Source: Lentisphaera profundi (lineage in GTDB: Bacteria; Verrucomicrobiota; Lentisphaeria; Lentisphaerales; Lentisphaeraceae). From it: a stretch of DNA of 64,000 bases. The position numbers and the translations under genes were made by a program. The DNA lies in contig NZ_CP117811.1 of assembly GCF_028728065.1 (NCBI RefSeq), positions 2,170,001 through 2,234,000 of the forward strand. The letters run 5' to 3'. Below, in pieces: positions 24,606 to 34,593 of the stretch. Numbering within the stretch: position 1 is the stretch's first letter; each line of letters starts with the position of its first letter. A model generated the notes under the pieces. The model did no database searches and was not told the DNA's origin. It saw nothing but the letters and a program-made list of their open reading frames with translations.

Positions 24606-25394
24606 TTAATCGTCAAAAATGACAATGCCGGTAATATTGTCTTTTCCGCCGGCATCAAGAGAGCGGTTAATCAATTCAGTAAGTATTTTTTGCGGTCTAC
24701 GCAAATCCGTCATTAAATCCGTCATCACTTGATGAGTTAATGAACCATAAAGTCCGTCTGTACAAAATAAGTAGCGATCACCTTCTTTTCGGCGACAAAT
24801 ACTAACTTGCACATCTAATGCTGAACCCGCGCCCATACAGTTGGAAAGCAAGTGACTTAGAGGGTGATTCTCAGCTTCTTCAGCCTTGAGATTACCGAGT
24901 TTGACCATCTTGGCAACCCAAGTTTGGTCTTCAGTAATTTGAACGAGGTTACGACCTCTTTGCATGTATGCCCTACTATCACCCACTTGAGCGACAATGA
25001 GTTTACCGGGAACAAAAAGTCCTGCTGTAATGGTTGTTCCCATGGCACGTGAAACGTTGAGTTTTTCGTTAATCGCAAAAATCTTATCGTTGCACATCTT
25101 GATTGTTTCCACCAAAATCTGCTCTGATTCACGCAACTTAGCCGTGGTAGGATCTGCGGACTGGCCCCAAATACGCCCCAAGGCTTCTGTTGCGAAATAA
25201 CTCGCGAATTCACCGCCCTCATGGCCTCCCATACCATCTGTAACGACTACTAAAGAGATTTTATCTCCCGGTAGTGTCACATATAAGTATGAATCTTCGT
25301 TATGTTCCCTTACTAAACCAACGTGAGTCCCACCTGCTATCTGATCTGGTCCTATAGCAGAACTGGGTGTTGCTTTTTTAAAGGTTTTAAACAT
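24606..25394 (-). CDS. PP2C-family protein serine/threonine phosphatase
   Basis: 262 residues covering the whole PP2C fold: GLVREHNEDSYLY and VVTDGMGGHEGGEFAS (metal-binding Asp residues), VAQVGDSRAYMQR, FCTDGLYGSLT and GGKDNITGIVI. All the metal ligands expected for the bacterial PrpC/Stp type are visible. It should dephosphorylate Ser/Thr on cytoplasmic proteins. The start codon follows the obgE stop with no gap (TAAATG), so it is made from the obgE transcript. No partner kinase is in the window. Confidence 0.93.
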   Translation of the reverse strand: MFKTFKKATPSSAIGPDQIAGGTHVGLVREHNEDSYLYVTLPGDKISLVVVTDGMGGHEGGEFASYFATEALGRIWGQSADPTTAKLRESEQILVETIKMCNDKIFAINEKLNVSRAMGTTITAGLFVPGKLIVAQVGDSRAYMQRGRNLVQITEDQTWVAKMVKLGNLKAEEAENHPLSHLLSNCMGAGSALDVQVSICRRKEGDRYLFCTDGLYGSLTHQVMTDLMTDLRRPQKILTELINRSLDAGGKDNITGIVIFDD

Positions 25395-26570
25395 TTAGAC
25401 TTCATCCTCGTCAGTTTCATCATCAAAATCATCATAATCTACGTCCTCAAAATCAAATTCAAACTCATCTTCGGGACTTAAACTAAAATCATCGCCATCT
25501 GCTTCTAAATCAATAACAATTGCGCCTTCTTTGCGGTAAATGTTTTTGAGTTTAGGAACGTGTTTAACTTTCGCTTTGTTGAGTTCCATTACGCGATCAT
25601 GGAGAAATCCTAAAACGTCTTCCACGCCTTCACGAAGTTCTGCCGTGATAGGAAAAATCTGTAAATCTGTTGCTTTTCTCAGGCGCTCAAGGTTTTCTGC
25701 TGAGCCTGGATAATCCATTTTATTGGCCAAAATCATACAAGCACGATCTGAGAGCTCTTCTTCATACAAATCTAATTCAGTTTTTAACTTCACTAGGTCA
25801 TCTAAAGGATCACGATCATCTGTACCATTCATATCTAAAACATATACGAGAATTTTTGTTCTTTCGATATGACGTAAAAAGTGATGACCTAAGCCCACAT
25901 TTTCATGTGCTCCCTCAACGAGACCAGGAATATCAGCAATCGTAATACGAGTAAAATCAGGAAAGTCGATTGTACCAACAATAGGATTTAAGGTTGTAAA
26001 GGGATAAGATGCTGTCTTCGCTCCAGAATTGGAAATGGAGTTTAAAAATGTGGATTTTCCCGCATTGGGATAACCTACTAAGCCTACATCAGCAATGGTC
26101 TTAAGTTCTAAGAGGAGAACTAATTCTTCCCCTGAACCACCTTCTTCTGCCTGACGAGGAATACGATTCGCTGAGGTTGCAAATGAACGGTTACCACGAC
26201 CGCCTTTACCACCTTTGGCAATAACGAGTTCGCTACCGGGGTCATCTAAGTCACAGATTTGATAGTTATCATTATTGATATCCATCACCACAGTTCCTGC
26301 GGGGATTTTGACATAAAGGTCATCACCGCGATTACCATGCATATCGGACCCGAGGCCATTGCCACCATGGGTTGCATCAATATGTTGATTAAATTTTAAA
26401 TCTACAAGGCTGGAGGTACCTGCATCCACCACAAAGATTACACTACCGCCGTCACCACCATTGCCGCCATTAGGGCCACCTTTAGGGACGTACTTCTCGC
26501 GCCGGAAACTAATGCAGCCATTGCCACCATTACCAGCTTTTACATAAACTTTTATTCGATCAACAAACAT
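25395..26570 (-). CDS. obgE: GTPase ObgE/CgtA
   Basis: 391 residues. The N-terminal Obg domain is glycine-rich (KAGNGGNGCISFRREKYVPK through GRGNRSFATSANR); the G domain follows with P-loop GYPNAGKST, DIPG and the NKMD specificity motif. The C-terminus is very acidic, as in many Obg proteins. It acts in 50S ribosome assembly and stress signalling in the cytoplasm. It follows rpmA, the classical order, but a terminator stands between them. There is no Shine-Dalgarno; see the promoter entry. Confidence 0.97.
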   Translation of the reverse strand: MFVDRIKVYVKAGNGGNGCISFRREKYVPKGGPNGGNGGDGGSVIFVVDAGTSSLVDLKFNQHIDATHGGNGLGSDMHGNRGDDLYVKIPAGTVVMDINNDNYQICDLDDPGSELVIAKGGKGGRGNRSFATSANRIPRQAEEGGSGEELVLLLELKTIADVGLVGYPNAGKSTFLNSISNSGAKTASYPFTTLNPIVGTIDFPDFTRITIADIPGLVEGAHENVGLGHHFLRHIERTKILVYVLDMNGTDDRDPLDDLVKLKTELDLYEEELSDRACMILANKMDYPGSAENLERLRKATDLQIFPITAELREGVEDVLGFLHDRVMELNKAKVKHVPKLKNIYRKEGAIVIDLEADGDDFSLSPEDEFEFDFEDVDYDDFDDETDEDEV

Positions 26571-26571
26571 A

Positions 26572-26607
26572 ATAGAGTATAGTATACAATAACAAAAAAA
26601 GCCTCAA
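26572..26607 (-). promoter_or_regulatory. candidate obgE promoter giving a near-leaderless mRNA
   Basis: On the minus strand TTGAGG (26602-26607, lying in the terminator stem) and TACTAT (26579-26584) are 17 bases apart, as in a sigma-70 promoter. Transcription would begin within a base or two of the obgE ATG at 26570. No ribosome-binding site is present there. Box matches are imperfect (about 4 of 6 each). Confidence 0.4.
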
Positions 26608-26625
26608 ATCCTACGATCTGAGGCT
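26594..26625 (-). terminator. rho-independent terminator after rpmA
   Basis: Stem AGCCTCA/TGAGGCT with a 12-base loop, followed on the minus strand by a run of seven T. It lies 21 bases after the rpmA stop and only 24 bases before the obgE start. Confidence 0.85.
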
Positions 26626-26645
26626 AAATTCGAAATAATATTCGA

Positions 26646-26900
26646 TTACTGTGCGAGTTCAGGAACGATGTTCACACGACGACCATTACGGTCAAACTCA
26701 ACACGGCCAGTTGAAAGTGCATAAAGAGTGAAATCTCTTCCGCAACCAACATTTTTACCTGGGTGAAATTTTGTGCCACGCTGACGGATAATAATTGTGC
26801 CGGCGTTAACTTTTTGGCCACCAAAGCGCTTAACTCCGAGCATTTTCGGATTCGAGTCGCGACCATTCTTAATACTACCTTGTCCCTTCTTATGTGCCAT
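26646..26900 (-). CDS. rpmA: 50S ribosomal protein L27
   Basis: 84 residues starting [20 protein letters not shown], the standard bL27 N-terminus without the cleaved extension seen in Firmicutes, followed by [21 protein letters not shown]. It is part of the large subunit near the peptidyl-transferase centre. Only a weak AAGAGA precedes the start. Unusually, rplU is not directly upstream; the next gene is divergent. Confidence 0.97.
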   Translation of the reverse strand: MAHKKGQGSIKNGRDSNPKMLGVKRFGGQKVNAGTIIIRQRGTKFHPGKNVGCGRDFTLYALSTGRVEFDRNGRRVNIVPELAQ

Positions 26901-27108
26901 AATAGAGTCTCTTAAATAAATTGTTAAAATTAAATTATGAAAAGTGATGCCCATAATAATGTAATTCCTCTAAAAGACAAGATCGAGTTAGAGGATTTTC
27001 CGTAAAAAACACGATCCCACAATAATCATGCATTGCACTAAGGTCTTTTAGAACTCTTTTCATTGTAAGCAAGGTGAATCCAGCACCTTAAAATTCAAGG
27101 ACAAGTTC

Positions 27109-27453
27109 ATGGATATAGATAAAATTCAAAATCAACTGCGCCTCTTTGCTTCTGAACGCGATTGGGAGCAATTTCACTCACCTAAAAATCTGTCAATGGC
27201 GCTTGCAGGCGAAGCAGGAGAGTTAATTGAACACTTCCAGTGGATCAGCGAGGATGCCTCTTATAAGCTTTCCGAGACAAAGCTACAAGAAGTCAGCGAA
27301 GAAATTGCTGATGTACAAATCTATTTACTCCGACTCGCAGATATACTTAAGGTAGATTTAGAAAGTGCTATTCAAGAAAAAATACTTCTCAATGCAAAAA
27401 AATACCCCGCAGATAAAGTTCGTGGTAGCAACAAAAAATATACTGAATACTAA
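27109..27453 (+). CDS. MazG-like nucleotide pyrophosphohydrolase (dCTPase type)
   Basis: 114 residues of the all-alpha NTP-PPase fold. The metal-binding pattern is visible as EAGELIEH on helix 2 and EEIADVQIYL on helix 3 (ExxE...ExxD), and the N-terminus FASERDWEQFHSPKNLSMAL matches the RS21-C6/DCTPP1 subgroup, which hydrolyses dCTP and modified dNTPs to the monophosphate. It is probably a cytoplasmic pool-cleaning enzyme. CAAGGACAAGTTC precedes the ATG. Divergent from rpmA. Confidence 0.88.
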   Translation: MDIDKIQNQLRLFASERDWEQFHSPKNLSMALAGEAGELIEHFQWISEDASYKLSETKLQEVSEEIADVQIYLLRLADILKVDLESAIQEKILLNAKKYPADKVRGSNKKYTEY

Positions 27454-27510
27454 ACTTCCCCGTATTAAAATGTGTGTTATAGTAATGCCCGATTAAATTT
27501 AAGGATAAAT

Positions 27511-27717
27511 ATGACGATAAATTTTAATGGCAAAGAAATGAAGCTCGATGCCGCTAGTACTATCATGGATTTATTAAATAAAGTTGATGTAGACAGTACC
27601 AAGCTCGGTATTGCCCTCTGCCTCAATCTAGAAGTCCTCCCTAGAGAGACTTGGAAAAACACCCCTATTTCTGACCAAGACCGAATTGACCTCGTGGTCG
27701 CCGCTCCTGGCGGATAA
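27511..27717 (+). CDS. thiS: thiamine biosynthesis sulfur carrier ThiS
   Basis: 68 residues of the ubiquitin-like MoaD/ThiS fold ending in the required Gly-Gly (VVAAPGG). The terminal glycine is thiocarboxylated and gives sulfur to thiazole synthase ThiG. The ATG at 27511 has AAGGA six bases upstream; an in-frame ATG at 27472 is not needed. It stands between the pyrophosphohydrolase and leuC, far from thiG, thiH and thiC. No thiF is seen in the window. Confidence 0.9.
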   Translation: MTINFNGKEMKLDAASTIMDLLNKVDVDSTKLGIALCLNLEVLPRETWKNTPISDQDRIDLVVAAPGG

Positions 27718-27749
27718 ACAATTTTTCTATATAATAATAAGGAACTCAA

Positions 27750-29165
27750 ATGGCTAAAAACCTTTATAATAAAGTCTTTGAAAAGCACACGGTAAAGAAG
27801 CTCTCTTCTGGGCAATACCAACTCTTCATGGGCCTCCACATGATTCACGAGGTGACTTCACCTCAAGCTTTCGACATGATTGAAGAACGTGGCTTAAATG
27901 TGCGCTACCCGCACAGAACCTTTGCTACTGTTGATCACATTATCCCCACTGATAATCAAGCTCGCCCTCTTCGCGACACAATGGCAGAAGAAATGTTCAA
28001 TGCGCTTGAGACCAATACGGCTGCGAACGGCATCGAGTTCTTCAACACAGCTAGTGGCAAACAGGGCATTGTTCATATTATTGCTCCTGAACAAGGACTC
28101 ACACAACCCGGCATGACTATTTGCTGTGGTGACTCCCACACGTCAACTCATGGTGCTTTTGGTTCTCTAGCTTTTGGCATCGGTACGTCTCAAGTACGCG
28201 ATGTACTCGCAACACAAACTCTTGCCGCCGCAAAATTAAAAGTACGTCGCGTTGAAATCAATGGTACACTCCGTCCAGGAATTTATGCGAAAGACGTCGC
28301 TTTATTTATCATCAATCGCCTAGGCGTAAAAGGCGGCGTTGGCTTTGCCTATGAGTACGCAGGCGATGTTTTTGACAACATGACTATGGACGAACGTATG
28401 ACAGTCTGTAACATGGCGATTGAAGGCGGAGCACGAATTGGTTACGTCAACCCAGATCAAACTACCTACGACTACCTTGCAGGGCGTCCCTACGCGCCAA
28501 GTGAAGAAAAAATGAACGATGCTATTTCTTACTGGGACAGTATTAGATCAGACGAAAATGCAGAATATGATGACGTGGTTATTTATGATGCTAATAACAT
28601 CGAGCCATTTGTTACTTGGGGTATTGCTCCTGACCAATCAGTTGCTGTGAATGCCTGCCTTCCAAGTGAAGATGACTTTTCTGACAACGATAAGCCACTT
28701 ATCAAAGAAGCCTACGAATACATGGCTTTCACTCCAGGAGAAAAACTGATCGGTAAAGATGTAGATGTTGCATTTATTGGCTCTTGTACCAATGGCCGCC
28801 TCTCGGATTTCGAAGAAGTTATTTCGCTTATTAAAGATAGCGAGCTCAAGGTCCCTGCTTCAGTAAAAGCCCTCATTGTCCCTGGTTCACAGGAAGTTCG
28901 TCAAGAACTCATAAGCAAAGGCTATGACAAAATATTTGAAGACAAAGGCTTCGAGTTCCGCGAAGCTGGCTGCTCAATGTGCCTAGCCATGAATCCAGAT
29001 AAATTAATCGGCAATCAAATCTGTGCATCGACCTCAAACCGTAACTTCAAAGGACGCCAAGGTTCATCTACAGGACGAACTTTGCTGATGTCACCTGCAA
29101 TGGTTGCCGCGGCCGCCCTCACAGGCAAAGTCGTTGACGCTCGCGAAACTTTTAGTATAGGATAA
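27750..29165 (+). CDS. leuC: 3-isopropylmalate dehydratase large subunit
   Basis: 471 residues of the aconitase superfamily. Iron-sulfur cluster cysteines are seen in FIGSCTNGR and [10 protein letters not shown], and [21 protein letters not shown] is a family signature. With LeuD it converts 2-isopropylmalate to 3-isopropylmalate in leucine synthesis. AAGGAA precedes the start. LeuD follows after four bases. No leuA or leuB is in the window. Confidence 0.97.
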   Translation: MAKNLYNKVFEKHTVKKLSSGQYQLFMGLHMIHEVTSPQAFDMIEERGLNVRYPHRTFATVDHIIPTDNQARPLRDTMAEEMFNALETNTAANGIEFFNTASGKQGIVHIIAPEQGLTQPGMTICCGDSHTSTHGAFGSLAFGIGTSQVRDVLATQTLAAAKLKVRRVEINGTLRPGIYAKDVALFIINRLGVKGGVGFAYEYAGDVFDNMTMDERMTVCNMAIEGGARIGYVNPDQTTYDYLAGRPYAPSEEKMNDAISYWDSIRSDENAEYDDVVIYDANNIEPFVTWGIAPDQSVAVNACLPSEDDFSDNDKPLIKEAYEYMAFTPGEKLIGKDVDVAFIGSCTNGRLSDFEEVISLIKDSELKVPASVKALIVPGSQEVRQELISKGYDKIFEDKGFEFREAGCSMCLAMNPDKLIGNQICASTSNRNFKGRQGSSTGRTLLMSPAMVAAAALTGKVVDARETFSIG

Positions 29166-29169
29166 ACAC

Positions 29170-29778
29170 ATGAATTCATCATCTATCATCAAAATCACGG
29201 GAACGGGCGTCGCTGTACGCGGCAATGACATCGATACTGATCGCATCATCCCCGCGCGTTTTTTAACGAAAATCACCTTTGAAGGCTTGGGTGCAGAAGT
29301 TTTCACTGACGATCGCAAACAGCTCGCTGATAAAGGTGAGACCCATCCCTTTGATCAAGAAGCCCATAAAAACTCTAGCATCCTCTTTGTCAACAAGAAC
29401 TTTGGCTGTGGCTCATCACGAGAACACGCGCCTCAAGCTATTAAACGTCACGGGATTGATTGCATCATTGGCGAGTCTTATTCAGAAATATTTTTTGGTA
29501 ACAACGTCGCTATTGGCGTACCCTGCCTAAAGGTTTCGGAAAGTGACATTGCTCGACTTCAAGACAAATGTGAGCAAGATCCCAACTGTGAATTTTCCGT
29601 CGATCTCTATACCTTAGAGATTAAAGCTAATGACTTAAGTGTTAAAGCTGAATTCCCTGAAGGAGCCCGCCAACAATTCATGGGTGGTACTTGGGATGTC
29701 ACTGCAGAACTCCTGCAAAACGACTCCGAAATCACCTCTACGGCTGAAGCTTTGCCTTATTTCAATCACTGGAAGTAA
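29170..29778 (+). CDS. leuD: 3-isopropylmalate dehydratase small subunit
   Basis: 202 residues. The swivel-domain signatures VRGNDIDTDRIIPARFL and NFGCGSSREHAPQAI are intact. It pairs with LeuC, whose stop lies four bases upstream; GGATAAACAC carries the weak RBS. A strong terminator follows. Confidence 0.97.
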   Translation: MNSSSIIKITGTGVAVRGNDIDTDRIIPARFLTKITFEGLGAEVFTDDRKQLADKGETHPFDQEAHKNSSILFVNKNFGCGSSREHAPQAIKRHGIDCIIGESYSEIFFGNNVAIGVPCLKVSESDIARLQDKCEQDPNCEFSVDLYTLEIKANDLSVKAEFPEGARQQFMGGTWDVTAELLQNDSEITSTAEALPYFNHWK

Positions 29779-29800
29779 GCTCTTCACAAGCCTTTCACTA

Positions 29801-29829
29801 AAGCCGCAAGTTTCTTGCGGCTTTTTTAT
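29801..29829 (+). terminator. rho-independent terminator after leuD
   Basis: Perfect 10-bp stem AAGCCGCAAG/CTTGCGGCTT with a three-base loop, followed by TTTTTATTT, 22 bases after the leuD stop. Confidence 0.92.
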
Positions 29830-29988
29830 TTCTCTGAACATCTACATGACTATCACAAAACCTTCTTGATCAAGAAATTAAATATCCATGAAAAATCATG
29901 ATATACGATATGATCACAATTTAAAACTTTGTATTCTCAAACTTCAAAATACTATATTCTCTTAAGTATATAAGTAAGTGAGCCTACA

Positions 29989-32220
29989 ATGAAGATTAAA
30001 AACCTGTACCGCATTGCGATTTCAAGTATTGTTTTATTGATCATAATTTTTAATTATACCTATATTCGAGACACAATAAAACTCGAGAAAGAAAAACTCA
30101 ATTATTTAAGCAACAATAACTTACAAGTATTATCTATCACACTTGATCGAGAAATTGAAAATGCCAAAATGAGCCTAGATCATATTCATCGGCAATTCAC
30201 TATTTTCAAAACATCTCCACCTGAATCACGCATGAGCCGAGATCAACTCAGTGAACTCATGGCACAAAATATTGCCTCCCACCCGAACCAATACAATACC
30301 TACTTTGCTCTAGAACCCGAGCTCAGTCAAAAGCTTTATAAACAAGAAGCTATTTCAAATGATGTTCATAAAGATCTTGCTCAAATGGGAACTGATGAAT
30401 ATGGAAAAGCTGACAACCGCATTGTTGAATACTACGACGATCCAGGCTACCAAAGTTCTCAAGATGAAATTTGGTATCATATAGGTAAAAAATCACAAGA
30501 TTTCCAGGTTACGGATATCTACTTTGATCAAACCTATATGAAACAGTGGATGTTTTCTGTTATTCTTGGTTTATATGAGGGTGGCGAATTTCAAGGCGTT
30601 ATTGGAGTCGATATTCTTTTGGATAGCTACTTCTCACAAATCGAAAACAACACCTTGAACAAAACAGGCGGACTCTTTTTACTCAATCGCTATGACAATA
30701 CTATTGTCACGTCTATCGACAGCCGTAACCTCCACGCGCCTTTTGATGCTACCGTAAGAGGTAAAACCAAGATCTCCAGTTCAAGAGAATGGCTTGATGC
30801 CATTGATTCTGAAAGCCTCAATACGATCGTCCAGAACTCAGACGGTGACAAGCTCCTCGTCAAAGTCATCCCATTAAAAAACCTCCCGTGGAAACTTGTC
30901 TCTTACCAAGATTTACCCACCCTTTACATGAATATTCGACGGAAAATAGCCCTTATCATCATCGGTTCCATACTGATAATGCTGATCACTATCACTGGCT
31001 TTAACATCCTCTTTAAAACGATAAACGACTTAGTCGAGGACTTAGAGTACTCTAAAAACGAAGCTGAAAAAGCAAAAAATTTAGCTGAACAATCCAATGC
31101 GGCTAAAAGTATTTTTTTAGCCAATATGAGCCACGAGATTCGAACCCCTCTCAATGCTATCATGGGTTTTTCTGAACTCCTACAAGCCATGCCTCTACAC
31201 GATAAAGCAATGAGTTATATAAAAAACATCTCCATAAGTAGTAAATCACTTACCAAACTTATTAATGACATCCTAGATTTATCCAAAATCGAAGCTGATA
31301 AATTAGAACTCTACTATAGCTCATTCTCGTTACCTAACCTTATCCACGAAGTTCATGAGCTATTCACTTATCGAGTCAAGAAAAAACATCTTGACTTCCA
31401 AGTAATATTTGATGATAAGCTACCCAAGTTCGTCAATCTTGATGAAGCGCGACTCAGACAGGTCCTCATCAACCTAGTTGGTAATGCCATTAAATTCACA
31501 CAAACAGGTTTTGTGAAACTTACAGTGAGGCACGAAATGATGCCAGGAGTCGGTAACTATTGCAAATTATATTTCGACATAGAAGATAGCGGTGAGGGTA
31601 TAGCTCCGAGTGAACAAGAAAAGATTTTTAATGCTTTTCAACAAGCACAATCGTCCAATAGCAGACATCATCCTGGCACGGGTCTCGGCCTCTCTATCAG
31701 CCTACGACTTATCAAAATGATGAATGGCAGCATTAATGTTCAAAGTGAACTCAATAGAGGATCTACTTTTAGCATCTGTCTCAATCGCGTCCAAGTTCCG
31801 CTTGAAGCTAAAAGTGAAATCAAAATGCATACGAATAAACTTAAAATATCTTCCTGTACTATTGTTGTCGCTGATGACATAGCTATTAATCGGGAACTAA
31901 TAAAATCTTTCTTAGCTAATGAAACAACAAAAATACTCGAAGCTAAAAATGGGCACGAAGTATTAGATTGCTGTGACAAAGAAAAAATTGACATCATTTT
32001 GCTCGACATGGTTATGCCCGAAATGGATGGTTACGAAGCTGCCGCCATTCTCAAAGAAAATGAAAAGACTAAGGATATCCCCATCATTGCGGTAACCGCA
32101 TCCGCACTCAAGGAAGATGAAAGGAAGCTTCGCAAAATCTGCGATGGCTATTTAGCAAAACCCTTCACTGGAGATAGCCTCATGACTGAAATCCATAAAT
32201 CCCTATCACCGTCTTCTTAA
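29989..32220 (+). CDS. hybrid sensor histidine kinase with Cache-type sensor and receiver domain
   Basis: 743 residues. Helix 1 (about 7-27) and helix 2 (about 318-340) bracket a large periplasmic region of double-Cache type (YFALEPELSQ, FDQTYMKQWMFSVILGLYEG, FQGVIGVDILLDSYFSQI). Then HisKA with the phospho-acceptor H382 (MSHEIRTPLNAI), the ATPase domain (GNAIKFT, DSGEGIA, GTGLGLSI) and a C-terminal receiver with D673 (LLDMVMPEMDG) and the late lysine of LAKPF. A membrane sensor whose output must go through a separate phosphotransfer or regulator, not visible here. The gene overlaps the end of the opposing radical SAM gene by 15 bases. Confidence 0.95.
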   Translation: MKIKNLYRIAISSIVLLIIIFNYTYIRDTIKLEKEKLNYLSNNNLQVLSITLDREIENAKMSLDHIHRQFTIFKTSPPESRMSRDQLSELMAQNIASHPNQYNTYFALEPELSQKLYKQEAISNDVHKDLAQMGTDEYGKADNRIVEYYDDPGYQSSQDEIWYHIGKKSQDFQVTDIYFDQTYMKQWMFSVILGLYEGGEFQGVIGVDILLDSYFSQIENNTLNKTGGLFLLNRYDNTIVTSIDSRNLHAPFDATVRGKTKISSSREWLDAIDSESLNTIVQNSDGDKLLVKVIPLKNLPWKLVSYQDLPTLYMNIRRKIALIIIGSILIMLITITGFNILFKTINDLVEDLEYSKNEAEKAKNLAEQSNAAKSIFLANMSHEIRTPLNAIMGFSELLQAMPLHDKAMSYIKNISISSKSLTKLINDILDLSKIEADKLELYYSSFSLPNLIHEVHELFTYRVKKKHLDFQVIFDDKLPKFVNLDEARLRQVLINLVGNAIKFTQTGFVKLTVRHEMMPGVGNYCKLYFDIEDSGEGIAPSEQEKIFNAFQQAQSSNSRHHPGTGLGLSISLRLIKMMNGSINVQSELNRGSTFSICLNRVQVPLEAKSEIKMHTNKLKISSCTIVVADDIAINRELIKSFLANETTKILEAKNGHEVLDCCDKEKIDIILLDMVMPEMDGYEAAAILKENEKTKDIPIIAVTASALKEDERKLRKICDGYLAKPFTGDSLMTEIHKSLSPSS

Positions 32221-34401
32221 ATAAATAAGACCAAAATCTTCTAATTTCTGCCAAAAATCACTCTCTCTCATCAACACAAAATCACTATCAAAATATTCTT
32301 GATAGTGGGCCGCCAACTCCGAATAAGTTACTAGCTCATCACTTTCGATCCGCAACTGTGGTAACAAATGGTACAGCCACTCCGCTAAAGGAGATGGTAG
32401 CTTCAAGGATAAATCGCCCCGTTTTGACAAAAAAGTCACTTGACAATGCTCTTGCTTTAAATCATCAATTAAGAGCTCTCCTCCCAACCACAAAACGCGA
32501 TCCTTGGCAAAAACTTTCACTGGCTTATAAAACTCCATAAGGCGTTGACGAATCAAATCAGGTGCATGACTCGTTTGTGGAACCTGAGCTTCAAACCAAA
32601 AGTCTAAATCTTCTTCAAAACCCACATCGTGCATATAATTAAACAAGGCTTTTTTTAAGCCCTCACTAAACTTGCCATGTTCGCAACCTAGCGGATCCAA
32701 ATGGCTCAGTTCATTTTTTGCGAAACCCGCAAACTCTGGGCCTGTAATTTGGACATCATATTCTTCGGGATTTTTCCCTATGGGACTATGTACGGTGAGA
32801 GCAAATCGGTGCCAAAAACCCGAATAGATCATTTTTTCTTGAAAGAGCTGCCTCACAATTTCTAAAGAATCAATTGTTTCCTGTTCCGTCTCCGTAGGAA
32901 AACCATACATCAAATAAGCATGCACCATGATCCCAGCATCACTAAAGGCTTTAGTTGACTGACACACTTGAGTTATTCCCGTGCCTTTCTTCATCTTCCT
33001 CAAGAGACGCTCAGAAGCGACCTCAAGCCCACCAGAAACCGCAATACAACCAGCCTCTGCCAAGAGGCGACAGAGGTCTTTTGTGAAAGCTCTCTCAAAA
33101 CGTACATTTGTCCACCACGATACTTTGACCCCTCGTGACAAAATCTCTTCCGCTAAATCTTGCAGTAAAGAAGGCGGCGCTGCTTCATCAACAAAATGAA
33201 AGCCACTTATCCCGGTATCATCTAGTAATTTAAGCATGCGATCAACTAAAATCTTTGCTGGAGCTTCGTCGTAACGTGCAATATAATCTAAAGTCACATC
33301 ACAAAAACTACATCTCTTCCAGTAACAGCCATGTGCCAAAGTCATCTTATTCCAACGCCCATCATTCCAAAGACGGTGCATGGGATTCGCTAGTTCAATA
33401 ATAGATAAATAATCGTCTAGATTCAAGCCTGTATAATCCGGCATACCTGTCTCTAAATGACTAAAATCTTTATCTTTGCAATTATTTATATATTCTACTT
33501 CACCCTCAGCATTTAAGACAAAGGTTCTTGCTAAGTCATGTAAATCACCCGTTCCTTCTATAACTTTTAGGATTTGGCTCAGGGGTAATTCTCCATCATC
33601 TAAACAGATAAAATCCACATAATCAAAAATTCGTGGATCTTCTAAATCACGCAACTCAGTATTGACATATCCACCCCCTAAGACAATGGCACTTTCGGGA
33701 AAGCGTTCACGTAAATACTGCGCACATTTTAAACCGCCGTAGAGATTTCCAGGGAAAGGAATACTCAAACCAATGACTTGTGGATTTTGATCACCTAATT
33801 TCTGAGCCAATACTTCTAGTATTTTTTGATCTAAAAAACTTTCTTCTAATTGTAAGCCTTGCTCAATATGGTCAAATGAACTTGCGGATAGTGAAATTTT
33901 TTCTTGATAACGAGAGAAGCCAAAGCCGGGATCTATATTTTTACGTACAAAATCTCCTAAATCCTCCAAGAAGAGGGTCGCTAAAAAGCGTGCACTATCC
34001 TGCACGGCCATTTTCCCAAAGACCTCTGCACCCATTTCATCTAAAATCTTAAAACGTGGTCCTTCAGGCAAGTAATGACGGCTAAAAATACTTTGTGCTA
34101 AAGTTAAATCTTTATTTTGTAAAAACCGCAATACTGCATCTGCACAATTTTGGTAATCATGGCGCAAAGCTAAAATTTTCTGAGAAGCTAAATCTAATTT
34201 TTCAGATTCATCGCTACAAAAATCAAAGATATCTTTTAATCCGTCAGACGAAAACATACTCAAAATTAAATCTAAACCTAAATCAAGCTGATTCACCTCA
34301 TATGCTTGAGCACGTAAGAAATAACTTAAATACGCAGTCCCTGGATAAGGGGTATTTAACTGCGTTAAAGGGGGTGTTATTAACAGTATTTCAGCTTTCA
34401 A
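32206..34401 (-). CDS. B12-binding-domain radical SAM protein
   Basis: 731 residues. An N-terminal cobalamin-binding-like region (ILLITPPLTQLNTPYPGTAY ... PQVIGLSIPFPGNL, AIVLGGGYVN) precedes a radical SAM barrel with the cluster motif GCYWKRCSFCDV (CxxxCxxC pattern with extended spacing) and the family motifs SGGLEVASE and YLMYGFPTE. A C-terminal 100-residue tail may be a winged-helix-like domain. The product is unknown; related proteins methylate or rearrange unactivated carbons. AAGGAAAA precedes the start. It is convergent with the histidine kinase gene, overlapping by 15 bases. Confidence 0.85.
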   Translation of the reverse strand: MKAEILLITPPLTQLNTPYPGTAYLSYFLRAQAYEVNQLDLGLDLILSMFSSDGLKDIFDFCSDESEKLDLASQKILALRHDYQNCADAVLRFLQNKDLTLAQSIFSRHYLPEGPRFKILDEMGAEVFGKMAVQDSARFLATLFLEDLGDFVRKNIDPGFGFSRYQEKISLSASSFDHIEQGLQLEESFLDQKILEVLAQKLGDQNPQVIGLSIPFPGNLYGGLKCAQYLRERFPESAIVLGGGYVNTELRDLEDPRIFDYVDFICLDDGELPLSQILKVIEGTGDLHDLARTFVLNAEGEVEYINNCKDKDFSHLETGMPDYTGLNLDDYLSIIELANPMHRLWNDGRWNKMTLAHGCYWKRCSFCDVTLDYIARYDEAPAKILVDRMLKLLDDTGISGFHFVDEAAPPSLLQDLAEEILSRGVKVSWWTNVRFERAFTKDLCRLLAEAGCIAVSGGLEVASERLLRKMKKGTGITQVCQSTKAFSDAGIMVHAYLMYGFPTETEQETIDSLEIVRQLFQEKMIYSGFWHRFALTVHSPIGKNPEEYDVQITGPEFAGFAKNELSHLDPLGCEHGKFSEGLKKALFNYMHDVGFEEDLDFWFEAQVPQTSHAPDLIRQRLMEFYKPVKVFAKDRVLWLGGELLIDDLKQEHCQVTFLSKRGDLSLKLPSPLAEWLYHLLPQLRIESDELVTYSELAAHYQEYFDSDFVLMRESDFWQKLEDFGLIYLRRR

Positions 34402-34444
34402 TGCAAATTTTCCTTAGAGTTATTGTAAGGCTAAAAAATCATCT

Positions 34445-34474
34445 TTGACAAAAAAAACCAGCTCTGCCTATAAT
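34445..34474 (+). promoter_or_regulatory. consensus sigma-70 promoter for the protease/UUP1/ligase operon
   Basis: Perfect TTGACA (34445-34450) and TATAAT (34469-34474) with an 18-base spacer rich in A on its upstream half. Predicted start near 34481, about 113 bases before the first ATG. Confidence 0.75.
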
Positions 34475-34593
34475 CTTTCTACATTTACTTATTTTAAGCA
34501 AATTTGAACTCAATCTAAGTAGGGATTATTTGCCTAATAGGGAAGTAACGATTAATGTTATCGAATAATTTCTTAGTCAACAAGGTTCACTCT

